From Akkermansiaceae bacterium (GTDB taxonomy: Bacteria > Verrucomicrobiota > Verrucomicrobiia > Verrucomicrobiales > Akkermansiaceae), in contig JANXMQ010000022.1 in assembly GCA_025354565.1 (NCBI GenBank), forward strand, positions 1 to 64,000: DNA of 64,000 nt, written 5' to 3'. The translations under genes and the position numbers were made by a program. Of this stretch, positions 6,244 to 14,609 are shown piece by piece. The notes below the pieces were generated by a model. That model was not told the origin of the DNA. It did no database searches and was given only the letters and a program-made list of their open reading frames with translations. Numbering within the stretch: position 1 is the stretch's first letter; the number at the start of each line of letters is the position of its first letter.

Positions 6244-8823
6244 TCATTGCCGGTTGGCGGGGCGGATCGAGTCCTTCATCGTGCTGGTGGCGGGAGCCGG
6301 CTTGGCAGCAGCCGGGCTATGATAAGCGCCTTTATAGCTGTGAGAGGCTTCCTTGTCCGCGACGGGTGTGATCGCTCCGGCGGGTGGCAGGACACCGGGG
6401 CCGTCGGCAAAGGCACGCACCTTGCCGGAGCCTTGGTAGCGGGCGTCCATTTCGGACTGGACGGCATCAAGCGAGCGCTCATTTCTCACGATCGAAGGCT
6501 GGATGAAGACCATGAGTTCGGAGCGGTTCTTGTTGTCAATGGTTGAGGAAAAAAGCCGTCCAAGGTAGGGGATGTCGCTGAGGATGGGGATGCCGCTCTT
6601 GACCTTGTTATCGCTGCCAACGATCAAGCCACCGAGCACGATGGTATTGCCATTCGGGACCGTGGCGGTGGTGAGGATTTCACGGGTGGAAATTTTCGGC
6701 ACGGTGAGGGTCGTCCCGTTACTGCCCGCGCCTTGGATGGTTTGGGTGCCGTTTTGTTCGTCGTCGAGCAGGGAAATCTGCATGGTAATCTCATTGTCGG
6801 AGTTCACCAAGGGGATCACTTCGAGCTTCAGGACGACGTCTTGGTATTCGATATTGGTGCTGGCCCCGCCGGTGTTGAAACTATTGCTGCTGGTGGGGAT
6901 GGCAATGCGCTCGCCACTGGAGATTGTGCCTTTTTGGTTGTTAGAGGTGAAAATGCTGGGGCGTGAGAGCACGGTGAAATCCGACTTGTCTTGCAGGGCT
7001 TTGAGATAGATGCCGAGGTTGCCCACCGTGCCGAAGGCCCGCAGTCCAGAGGATGCGAGGCTGGTTGGGTCGAATTGGGGGAATGTGATAGGCGTTGCGA
7101 CAGTTCCTACCGGTGGCGTGATGGGCGAGATGGTAGGGAGTCCGGCGCCAGCGCCGCCCTTGTTGGTGCCGTCATTGAAAAGATAGCTCACCCCGGTTTC
7201 TCGGCTGTTAGAAAGAGTGAGTTGACCAATGACGGTTGAGACCATGATTTGGTCGGGTTTCACGTCGATCTGATCGAGCAGGCGTTCGATGATTTCCAAG
7301 CCCGAGGGTGGGCCTTGGACGACAATCGAATTGGTGATGTTATCTGCGACGAGGAGGGTGCGGCCCACGAGGACGGACTGTGGTGCGGAGCTGGCATTTG
7401 GATCGTTGAGGACGGCGCTTGAGTGGCCGCTTGAGCCACCGCTTGAGCCGCTTGAGCCGCCACCGAAGGAGCTACTGCCAGACGAGCCTGAGCTGCCGAA
7501 GTTGGCACCAGTAGAAGTTCCGGTGGAGCGGCTGGCAGACGTGTTTGTCTTCGGTTGTGAACGACTGCCGCCAGTCTGTGCAGCACCGCCAGCGGGGGCA
7601 CCCTGTTTGCTGGCCCCGCCCGCGGAATCGCCAGAACTGAAGGCCCGGGTGAGGGCGTCACTGGCAATAGGAAGGAAATCCGAAACCGTGAGGAAGCGGA
7701 GTTTCCGGCGGAGGAAATTTTTCTCGCTGGTTTCTACGTCGAACTCCCGGACGAGGCCCTCGACGAAGAGTAGATCGACGGGGCGGCCCATGGCGAAGAT
7801 GCGGTTGGTGCGAGGATCGGGGATGATTTGGACCGGGGTATCTTCGCCGCTGCTGGCGTTGCCGGGTTGGCCGTTGGCGGCGGCGGGACTGCCACCCGGT
7901 GGCGGTGGTGCGCCGTCAGTGCGTTGAATGCCAGCGGTCTTTTGGGCGGATTGTTGGGCGGTAAGGAGATCCGTGAGAGTGGTGGCGATTTCCGTGACGT
8001 CGGCGTATTGGACCTTGATGAAACGGGTGCCTGAGACGGAGCCGGGCTTGTCGATTTCCTTTTTGAGTTCGATGAGCCTACGGATGAGGGAGGTGTTTTC
8101 CGTGATGACCACGGCGGAGGCGTTAGGGACAGCGGCGAGCGAGCCATAGGCACCGAACTGGCCGATGATCTGGGTGAAGGTATTGACGGCCTCGGCCGGC
8201 TTGATGTAGCTGAGCGTCATGACGTAGGAGATGACGGCATCGCCCTCGGGTAGGGTGCTGTTCTCGTTGTAAACCGCTAGACCGCGGCCGGTGGGACGGA
8301 TACCGCCGGTGGAGAGCGTTAGGATGTCGAGGTTCGGATCCTGTTCATCCGGGACAAAGACGAAATTCTCGATGGTTGCGGCCTTTTTCAGGAGTTCTGC
8401 GGCCTCGGCAAAGGAGAGTGGATCGGCGGGGGTAGCTTCTTGGACGAAGGAGAACTCGGCGGTGGCGGCGGCGGCGGAGACGATCACGCGGCGACCGGTG
8501 TAAACCCGGTAGAGGCCGGCGAGGGCGGTGCCGGTGAGCTTGGGTTGGTTGATGTCCGTGGTGATTGGGGTCTTACCCAGAGGGACGCCGGGAATACGGG
8601 CGGGTTGTTCCTCCACGGGTGCACCAGCGGCGGGGCCTATGGCCGCGCCGGGGATGGGGACGCCCGGTGGTGGCGGGACGCGACCGGGAGGGCCTGGTTT
8701 GCGCACGGGCGGGGCGGGAACGGGGACGGGAACAGCAGGGGCGGGTTCCACCGCTTCTGGTTCTTGGGCAGAGAGCGAGGCGAGGCCGAGCAGAAGGCAG
8801 GCGATGGAGCGATGGAAAGACAT
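6244..8823 (-). CDS. gspD: type II secretion secretin (GspD/PilQ family)
   Basis: Outer-membrane secretin that would form the exit channel. It has an N-terminal signal peptide (CLLLGLASLSAQ), a proline-rich stretch, N-domain repeats containing the N1-like FIKVQYADVTEIATTLTDLL, then a long Gly/Ser-rich insert (about residues 400-460), and the C-terminal secretin domain with VPNGNTIVLGGLI and GIPILSDIPYLGRLF. The 859-residue product is larger than most GspD because of the insert. The ATG at 8823 is chosen because it leads straight into the signal peptide; the longer frame starts with TTG. It is the last gene of the operon. No pilotin gene is seen nearby. Confidence 0.92.
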   Translation of the reverse strand: MSFHRSIACLLLGLASLSAQEPEAVEPAPAVPVPVPAPPVRKPGPPGRVPPPPGVPIPGAAIGPAAGAPVEEQPARIPGVPLGKTPITTDINQPKLTGTALAGLYRVYTGRRVIVSAAAATAEFSFVQEATPADPLSFAEAAELLKKAATIENFVFVPDEQDPNLDILTLSTGGIRPTGRGLAVYNENSTLPEGDAVISYVMTLSYIKPAEAVNTFTQIIGQFGAYGSLAAVPNASAVVITENTSLIRRLIELKKEIDKPGSVSGTRFIKVQYADVTEIATTLTDLLTAQQSAQKTAGIQRTDGAPPPPGGSPAAANGQPGNASSGEDTPVQIIPDPRTNRIFAMGRPVDLLFVEGLVREFDVETSEKNFLRRKLRFLTVSDFLPIASDALTRAFSSGDSAGGASKQGAPAGGAAQTGGSRSQPKTNTSASRSTGTSTGANFGSSGSSGSSSFGGGSSGSSGGSSGHSSAVLNDPNASSAPQSVLVGRTLLVADNITNSIVVQGPPSGLEIIERLLDQIDVKPDQIMVSTVIGQLTLSNSRETGVSYLFNDGTNKGGAGAGLPTISPITPPVGTVATPITFPQFDPTSLASSGLRAFGTVGNLGIYLKALQDKSDFTVLSRPSIFTSNNQKGTISSGERIAIPTSSNSFNTGGASTNIEYQDVVLKLEVIPLVNSDNEITMQISLLDDEQNGTQTIQGAGSNGTTLTVPKISTREILTTATVPNGNTIVLGGLIVGSDNKVKSGIPILSDIPYLGRLFSSTIDNKNRSELMVFIQPSIVRNERSLDAVQSEMDARYQGSGKVRAFADGPGVLPPAGAITPVADKEASHSYKGAYHSPAAAKPAPATSTMKDSIRPANRQ

Positions 8824-8853
8824 GGAGAAAGGCGGGTATTTCAAATTGAAGGA

Positions 8854-9498
8854 TCAGTTGCCGTGATGTTGCGGGCGTTGGAAGTGGGAATTTTGCTGGA
8901 CCGGTTGAGTGGTGGTGGGCCTGGGTGGGATTTTGGTGGCCTGCGGGGTAGGCGGCGGGACGATGCGTGGCCGGGGCTGGCGTGATGCGAGACCACCGGG
9001 CAAATTGGGTTGGCCTGGCTGAACGGGCTGCGGTGGTTGGGGCGGTTGGCCGGGCTGGGGCGGTGCGCCTTTGGGCGCGGCTGGGGAGGCGGCGATGGTG
9101 AGAAGTTTTTCGTCGAAAGCCACCGTGCCGGGCATCGAGCGGTAGGTCATCGCCACCACCGTGCCGAGAGGGTTGCCGGGCTTGGGGGTGACGCCCACGA
9201 TTCTAAAGTCGGTTTTCGTGCTGCCGGAGTCCACGGTGATGCGGTCCTCGGGCTTTTTTTTGTTAATCATGGTGACCCGGTAGCCGGTGCCGCCGATGGG
9301 TGCGATGCCGATGAGTGAGTAGTCATCCAGTATGTTGTTTTCTGGGGCGTCAGGCGGTGGTGGCGGTTTCGAGGTGAAAGGAGAATTGTTCCAGAGGCCG
9401 CTGTACCGGCCGGGTGGAGCCTTTTTCGGCAAATCCGCAGTGGCCACACCAATGAGGGCGAGACCGAGAAGAAACTGGCTGAAGAGCGGGAATTTCAT
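8854..9498 (-). CDS. secreted proline-rich protein in GspC/PilP position
   Basis: A 214-residue protein with a signal peptide or N-terminal anchor (FLLGLALIGVATA), a compact central region (YSLIGIAPIGGTGYRVTMIN and following, residues about 60-135), and a Pro/Gln-rich C-terminal tail. Its place between the gspM-like gene and gspD, and the central beta-rich segment, suggest the periplasmic link between the inner-membrane complex and the secretin that GspC or PilP provides. Sequence similarity is too low for a firm name. It lies 12 bases after the gspM-like gene and 30 bases before gspD, in the same operon. Confidence 0.55.
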   Translation of the reverse strand: MKFPLFSQFLLGLALIGVATADLPKKAPPGRYSGLWNNSPFTSKPPPPPDAPENNILDDYSLIGIAPIGGTGYRVTMINKKKPEDRITVDSGSTKTDFRIVGVTPKPGNPLGTVVAMTYRSMPGTVAFDEKLLTIAASPAAPKGAPPQPGQPPQPPQPVQPGQPNLPGGLASRQPRPRIVPPPTPQATKIPPRPTTTQPVQQNSHFQRPQHHGN

Positions 9499-9510
9499 GG
9501 TGGGATTGGT

Positions 9511-10041
9511 TTAGGAGGTTTTGGGTATGAACCATTGTTCGATGGTCGCGGTGCAGTCGATCTTGGTATCGTCCGTGGTGTCTGGAGTGAGGCGGATTTG
9601 GGAGGAGATGCGGAATTCATCCGGCACGTTGAGGTGGTCAAACCATTGATAAAGTGCTTGCTCGGTTCCCGTGACGGTGATTTGGAGTCTAGCGCGGTGG
9701 TAGTATTTCCCAGAGGTGGAGTCGGTGGGGAGGGGCTTTTGGGACTTGATGGTCAGGCCAGCGGTTTTGGCCTCACTTTCGGCGAGTTGCTGGAGCGAGG
9801 TCTGAACGTCCTGATTATCAGCGGGTTCTGGTTCGTGCTGGGAGAGCCAATCCATCCGGTCGGTGACTTCTACGCGGCGCGCACTGAAGTCCACGGCCAC
9901 GCGGAGTTTCTCACGGGCCTCGGTGCGTTGGGCATTCACTTCGGCGCGCTTGGAGACGGCGAAGTTATAGGCGAGGAAATTCAGGACTGCGAAGCCAGCA
10001 AGCGCGAAGAAGAGGAGGAGTTTTTTTTCGCGGGCTGACAT
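9511..10041 (-). CDS. GspM/PilO-like inner-membrane assembly protein
   Basis: A bitopic protein: a short cytoplasmic N terminus, one transmembrane helix (LLLFFALAGFAVLNFLAYNFA), a coiled-coil-like segment and a periplasmic ferredoxin-like domain (YYHRARLQITVTGTEQALYQWFDHL). This is the architecture of GspM or PilO, which pairs with the GspL or PilN partner upstream in the operon to hold the platform. At 176 residues it matches the family. Position after gspL supports the assignment; sequence alone does not distinguish GspM from PilO. Confidence 0.75.
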   Translation of the reverse strand: MSAREKKLLLFFALAGFAVLNFLAYNFAVSKRAEVNAQRTEAREKLRVAVDFSARRVEVTDRMDWLSQHEPEPADNQDVQTSLQQLAESEAKTAGLTIKSQKPLPTDSTSGKYYHRARLQITVTGTEQALYQWFDHLNVPDEFRISSQIRLTPDTTDDTKIDCTATIEQWFIPKTS

Positions 10042-10127
10042 GAAGAATTGGAAAAATGAAAGGAGGCGAGTAAGACTGTTGACCGAATAAAGCCGTGATG
10101 ACTGGGATTTGTCGGTGACTTGAAAAA

Positions 10128-11369
10128 TCAGGGCTGACCGGCGGTGGGGACTTCCGCGCTGTAAACAAATTCCCAGCCACGGGTCGATTGGTTTGGCTCG
10201 GTCGTCTGCCAGGAGAAGTGGGAGAGGTCGGTGTTTTTATGGAGATTGAGGCTGAAGGTGTTGACGGCTTGGAGTTGCTGGGCCTCGCCCATGAGCTTGA
10301 TCTCGGTGGCGCTGATGTCGGCGGTGCGGAGGCGGAGACCACTCTGGGGCGGGATGCAGGCGGCGATGCGGTTGAGGATTTCGACCGGGGAGTTGTTGAT
10401 GTCGAGGGCGAGGGCGAGTTCATCCCACTTGGCCATGTGCTCGGAGTAGGCGGCTCCATTGGGTGCGGCGGCTTGGGCTTGGGCGAGGAGTTTTTTGGTT
10501 TCTGAACTGTCGCGCCATAGACCGTAGCCGAACCAGCCGATGATGCCAAGATAGATCAGGACGGTGGCGGCGATGCCGATGCCGATGTTCTGGCGGCGGC
10601 GGGCCTCACGGCGAGCGGCCCGGACATCGGCGGGAAGGAGTTTGCTCAGGGGATTCGGTAGGACGGGGGCGGGGCGGGGGGAGACAACAAGCGGCACCCG
10701 GAAGGCGGCGGACAGGGCGGCGGCACTGATGTTTTCCAATCCCGACCAGAGCGCGATGTGGGTGGGCTCGATTTCCAGGCCCTGCATGGAGAGCTGCATG
10801 AGCGCGAGGCGGATTTCCCGCACTAGCGAGGCATCGGGGCTGGTCGAGGTGACGGAGGTGGCTTGGCAATAGACGAGATTGCCCTGATGGGAGAGGGAGA
10901 AAACCCAGCGGCCAAACTCTTTCCAGACCGCTAGGGCGTCACCAGCGAGCGGGTAGGCACGGGCGGAAATATCGAAACTTTTCGGCCCGCGCGGCGGCAT
11001 CTCGCCCTCGCCGGGAGCGCGCAGCATGACCGAGACAAGGGCGGTGTTTTCCGCTTCGCGGGCGATGACGAAGACATCGGTAAGTTGGCCGGCCATGGGG
11101 TCCGGGCGGAGACCTAGGCGCTCGGCATGGAGGGCGGCGAGGTCAGGGAAGAGGCTGTCGTCATCGCTGGTCACGCGCATGGGGACGGCGGTGACGGCCT
11201 TGACGGGGAACAGCAGAAGAAGGTCCCCAGCGGGAAGCTGGGTGAGATCGCCAGCCCGCTCGATGGTGGTGGCGGTGTGGAGGGTGAATGTGGCGGCAGT
11301 GGGGCCGGTCCAGATTTCCCAACCGGATTCACCGGGGACGAGAAGCACGTTTTCGGTAGTTTTACTCAC
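10128..11369 (-). CDS. gspL: GspL-like inner-membrane platform protein
   Basis: A 413-residue protein with an actin-like cytoplasmic domain (residues about 1-235, beginning VLLVPGESGWEIW), a single transmembrane helix (IGIGIAATVLIYLGIIGWFGYGL, about residue 270-290) and a periplasmic domain. This is the layout of GspL, or of PilM and PilN fused, which recruits the assembly ATPase. The start overlaps the gspK stop by four bases. The ATPase it should bind (GspE) is not encoded in this window. Confidence 0.78.
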   Translation of the reverse strand: MSKTTENVLLVPGESGWEIWTGPTAATFTLHTATTIERAGDLTQLPAGDLLLLFPVKAVTAVPMRVTSDDDSLFPDLAALHAERLGLRPDPMAGQLTDVFVIAREAENTALVSVMLRAPGEGEMPPRGPKSFDISARAYPLAGDALAVWKEFGRWVFSLSHQGNLVYCQATSVTSTSPDASLVREIRLALMQLSMQGLEIEPTHIALWSGLENISAAALSAAFRVPLVVSPRPAPVLPNPLSKLLPADVRAARREARRRQNIGIGIAATVLIYLGIIGWFGYGLWRDSSETKKLLAQAQAAAPNGAAYSEHMAKWDELALALDINNSPVEILNRIAACIPPQSGLRLRTADISATEIKLMGEAQQLQAVNTFSLNLHKNTDLSHFSWQTTEPNQSTRGWEFVYSAEVPTAGQP

Positions 11370-12304
11370 GGGATGATTTCTTCAGTGCGTTCGAGGAGGG
11401 TCGGTTTGCCGGTGCGGTTGCGGACGATGACGGTGATCTTAAGTTTGGAGCCTTCCGCCGTGCCGATGCTTTCGATACGGGTGGTCGCGTCATTGGCTCC
11501 GAAGCGTTTGGCAATATCGGGACGGCTTTGCATGTCAATGCCCAAAAGTTTCATGGCGGCGGCGGCGTTTGGTAGTGGGGAGTCATCCACGGTGTCACGC
11601 TGGCCATCCGTGCCGCAAACGGTCTCGGGGATGACACCGGCCTGACTCACCGAGACCTCGGCCGCGACGGCGATGAGTTCGGCGGGCGCTTCATTGACAT
11701 CGAGCGTGCCGCTGCTCCAAATCGTGAACCAGTTCCGCCAATCCGGGCGGACGGCCTCGACCAATTCCATGCCACGGACGAGGCTGGCTTCGTTGATGTC
11801 GTAAAACGGGCGGTTGAAGGGCTGGTTGATGCGGCCCTCCTTCTCGTAGAATTTTTTTTCTGCACCGTTGAGCTCCTCGTCGTCATCGGCATCGACCCAG
11901 TCCTTGAGTGAATCGACCACCATTTGGGCATCATCGGGGGAGAGGCCCCAACTGACGAAGATTGACTTAAGCAGGGGCTTGTCATCGCGGAGGATGATGG
12001 CGTTAAGATTGAAGCGACCGCCTTCGGAAAAGACTTTGACGTCGTAGCCCTCGTTGGATTGGGCGTCGAGATGGTGAAGCATCGGGTCGGAGCGTTTGAC
12101 GGCGGGATTGGAGCCGATGGCGATGCCCATTTCCGCGACTTGGCGGGCGCGTGAGCCGTGGACTTTGGCGGTGGTCAGTTCCATGTCGAAGGAGATCACC
12201 CGGAGCGTGGCCATGCAGGCGAGGGCGAGAATCGCGATTAGCCAGAGCACCGCCATGAGGGCGACGCCACGGGATTTACGGGGGCTGGCGGGGTAAGGAA
12301 TCAT
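11366..12304 (-). CDS. gspK: GspK-like minor pseudopilin
   Basis: A large minor pseudopilin expected at the tip of the pseudopilus. The prepilin-type N terminus has GVALMAVLWLIAILALACM, then an extended globular part containing FDMELTTAKVHGSRARQVAEMG and the SAM-like region around LNAIILRDDKPLLKSIFVSWG. At 312 residues it is the right size for GspK, the only pseudopilin of this length. It lacks the usual glutamate at position +5 of the mature protein, as GspK proteins generally do. Four-base overlaps with both neighbours show tight translational coupling. Confidence 0.85.
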   Translation of the reverse strand: MIPYPASPRKSRGVALMAVLWLIAILALACMATLRVISFDMELTTAKVHGSRARQVAEMGIAIGSNPAVKRSDPMLHHLDAQSNEGYDVKVFSEGGRFNLNAIILRDDKPLLKSIFVSWGLSPDDAQMVVDSLKDWVDADDDEELNGAEKKFYEKEGRINQPFNRPFYDINEASLVRGMELVEAVRPDWRNWFTIWSSGTLDVNEAPAELIAVAAEVSVSQAGVIPETVCGTDGQRDTVDDSPLPNAAAAMKLLGIDMQSRPDIAKRFGANDATTRIESIGTAEGSKLKITVIVRNRTGKPTLLERTEEIIP

Positions 12305-13074
12305 TTTTTGTTAATATTCACGGGGGGGATTTGGATGGCGCCGCCGTTACCGCCGTTAGGACCGCCGCCCGCGCCGTTCGGATCTCCACCTGCGCCACCG
12401 TTCTGCATCATTTGGCGGTTCATGATTTCGGGGTTTTGCTTCGGTGGAATCCAGAAAATCTGCCGGATTTCCTCGCCCTTAGCCCCGATAGCGATGGTGA
12501 GTTCGACCTGCAGTGGCAGCCGACCCTGAAGATCCCAGTCGTATTGCCACTCCATCGAGCGACCGTCGAGAACCCGCCACTCGAAAAAGGCGACGTCCGT
12601 GAGCAGCACGATTTCCGCGAAGGGTTTGTTGTCCAAGGTGCTCTTGAAGGAAGAGGCAGAGTCCGGGAGCACCTCGTCCTCGTAATATCTCAGCACGATG
12701 TCGAGATAGCCGCTACGGCGTTTCACCGTGCTGAGCTGGACCGCCTTAGCGATTCGGGCTTGACCGCCCCAAGTGAAACTGAGGGGGACGTTTTGGAGGG
12801 TGAGGTCCGAGAGGTAGTGTGAGCCGGAATCCTGGACCTTGAGATCGAAGCGGGTGTTGCCGGGCAGAGCGGAAAAGCGGTGATTCAGAAGCTCGAAAAA
12901 CGCTTGGTGGAGCATTTCCTCGTTTTGAGTCTGCACGATGTTATTGCCCAGCGCCAGCGAGGAGCGGGCGGTGCCGAAGACCATGCCGACGATCATCGCG
13001 AGCAAGGCCAGTGCCAGCACGAGTTCGAGCAAGGTGAAACCATGCCGCCGGGGTCTGACAGGGTGGGTGATCAT
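12301..13074 (-). CDS. gspJ: GspJ-like minor pseudopilin
   Basis: A prepilin-type protein with the cleavage and methylation motif HGFTLLELVLALALLAMIVG near the N terminus and a beta-rich globular domain. The C terminus is rich in Gly, Asn and Pro. The start is the ATG at 13074, which overlaps the gspI stop as ATGA and puts the cleavage glycine about eleven residues in; a longer upstream frame would add 23 residues and is not needed. At 257 residues and in the fourth position of the G-H-I-J-K order it fits GspJ. Confidence 0.82.
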   Translation of the reverse strand: MITHPVRPRRHGFTLLELVLALALLAMIVGMVFGTARSSLALGNNIVQTQNEEMLHQAFFELLNHRFSALPGNTRFDLKVQDSGSHYLSDLTLQNVPLSFTWGGQARIAKAVQLSTVKRRSGYLDIVLRYYEDEVLPDSASSFKSTLDNKPFAEIVLLTDVAFFEWRVLDGRSMEWQYDWDLQGRLPLQVELTIAIGAKGEEIRQIFWIPPKQNPEIMNRQMMQNGGAGGDPNGAGGGPNGGNGGAIQIPPVNINKK

Positions 13075-13481
13075 GGTTGGTACATGCGGCCGTAGCGCCA
13101 GGTATCGACGGAGCGTTGTTGCCACGAGCCATTGGCGTACCACCTGGCGTTGATTTGGATAGAATACATTTCCGTGAGCGCTTGGCCGTCCTCGTTTTGG
13201 AGGTCGTCAAGGATTTTGATGGTCGTATTCAGCTCAATGCCGGTCTCGCCGACGGTGGAATTGGTGACGCCTTCCTCAAGCACTGGGAGTGACAGCGTTT
13301 CGTCAAGGGCGCTGTCGAGAATGCGGGTAATGCGCAGTTCGCTTTGGGCGAGTTGGGCGGCCTCACCCATTTTGTGCAGGGCTACGGCGAAGCCAGTGGC
13401 GGCGATGCCGAATACCGCTATCGCGAGCACCATCTCGAGGAGCAGGAAGCCGCGGTTGATAGGATGAAAATGGCGGCTCAT
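13071..13481 (-). CDS. gspI: GspI-like minor pseudopilin
   Basis: A 136-residue prepilin-like protein with the motif RGFLLLEMVLAIAVFGIAATG and a short globular domain. The leucine in place of threonine in the GFTLLE core is a mild deviation. It overlaps gspH and gspJ by four bases each. Its place between H and J and its small size match GspI, which nucleates the tip complex with J and K. Confidence 0.8.
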   Translation of the reverse strand: MSRHFHPINRGFLLLEMVLAIAVFGIAATGFAVALHKMGEAAQLAQSELRITRILDSALDETLSLPVLEEGVTNSTVGETGIELNTTIKILDDLQNEDGQALTEMYSIQINARWYANGSWQQRSVDTWRYGRMYQP

Positions 13482-14038
13482 CGGAGTTCGATCTGGCTGT
13501 CGCTGATGGTGGCGGTGAGCGGGTGAAACGTGTCTTCCGCCCAGCTTCTGCCGAGGGCGAGGTGGACGGAGAGCGGTTCGCAGAGGCCGTCCGGATCGAA
13601 GCGCCAGACTTGGACGCTGCCTTTAGCCGTGCCGAGCCATTTGTCCGAATTCCAGTGACGGATGGTGAGGGTAACGCCGCTGGCGAGGTTGTATTGGCGG
13701 TTTTCGCCGGGGTCGCCGGGGACGGGCTCAGGGGCGAGCTGTTTTTTACCCAAGGATTTTTTATCAACAATACCGGCTTGGGCGAAGGGCAGCAGGCGGA
13801 CGACGCCTTCCCTGAATTCGAGGGCGTAGGGGATTTGGTGCAGGATGGCGATGGTGCGCGCACGCTTGGCGAGCAGCTCGATCTCCCCGGAGGCATTGCG
13901 CAGGCCACGCTCATCCGAAGAGAAAACGATCAAGCTGATCGCCCCGGCCATGACGACCGCAGCGATGGCCATGACCATCACGATTTCAATCAGGGTGAAG
14001 CCCTGTGACGGCTTATTCGTCCTGACTGCTGAGGTCAT
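13478..14038 (-). CDS. gspH: GspH-like minor pseudopilin
   Basis: A 186-residue prepilin-type protein with SQGFTLIEIVMVMAIAAVV near the N terminus, then a region (ELLAKRARTIAILHQIPYALEF) typical of GspH/FimT proteins, where the helix continues into the globular domain. The start codon lies 26 bases inside the end of gspG. It probably links the tip complex to the major pseudopilin filament. Confidence 0.82.
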   Translation of the reverse strand: MTSAVRTNKPSQGFTLIEIVMVMAIAAVVMAGAISLIVFSSDERGLRNASGEIELLAKRARTIAILHQIPYALEFREGVVRLLPFAQAGIVDKKSLGKKQLAPEPVPGDPGENRQYNLASGVTLTIRHWNSDKWLGTAKGSVQVWRFDPDGLCEPLSVHLALGRSWAEDTFHPLTATISDSQIELR

Positions 14039-14453
14039 CTTGAGTATTTTCTATGCCGTCAGGACCCTTGGAGAAAATTTCCACTTCAGTGGCGTTCTTC
14101 TTGCCCGGGAAGCGGTAACCATATTCATTTTTCCATGGGTCCAGCGGCACTTTTTTGGAGTTTTGCGACCAGCGGCGCGGGACTGGCGTGCTGCTAGGTT
14201 TTTCCACCAGCGCCTTGAGGCCTTGCTGGGTGGTTGGGTAGCTGCCAGCGAGCAACTTGTAGCTCATCAGTGCGGTGTCGATGATTTTGAAGTCGGCTTC
14301 GACTTGGCTCACTTTTGCCGACTCGCCGATTTTATTCATGGAGAAAATCGCGCCACCGAGAATCATGGCGATGATGCCAAGGACGATGACCATTTCCAAC
14401 AGGGTGAAACCGGAGTTGCGACGTGCGTTGAGGGATTGGTTGGTGAGTTTCAT
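14013..14453 (-). CDS. gspG: GspG major pseudopilin
   Basis: Major pseudopilin of a type II secretion system. The prepilin motif SGFTLLEMVIVLGIIAMILG is followed by the alpha-helical spine and the GspG signature region: YPTTQQGLKALVEKP and DPWKNEYGYRFPG, then a calcium-loop-like end (FSKGPDGIENTQDDL). At 146 residues it is exactly the family size. It is the first gene of the minus-strand operon and is divergent from the dehydrogenase at 14610, with about 155 bases between them. Confidence 0.95.
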   Translation of the reverse strand: MKLTNQSLNARRNSGFTLLEMVIVLGIIAMILGGAIFSMNKIGESAKVSQVEADFKIIDTALMSYKLLAGSYPTTQQGLKALVEKPSSTPVPRRWSQNSKKVPLDPWKNEYGYRFPGKKNATEVEIFSKGPDGIENTQDDLSSQDE

Positions 14454-14609
14454 GCGAGGTGGTGAATTTGTCTGGAGCTAGCCTTTCATTGATGAAAACG
14501 CCTTGCGACTCCAAACTTGTCGGAAAATTCGTAGAAAGATCTTCTAACGTCACGGGGAATTTCTTGCCAGCGGGCCGGGATTCTCTCACCCCTTGTGCCT
14601 CTTCAGAAC

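Noticed and set aside
7430..7470. Short direct repeats (GCTTGAGCC) resembling a repeat array
   Set aside because: They encode the Gly/Ser-rich insert of GspD; the units are too short and have no spacers, so this is not CRISPR.
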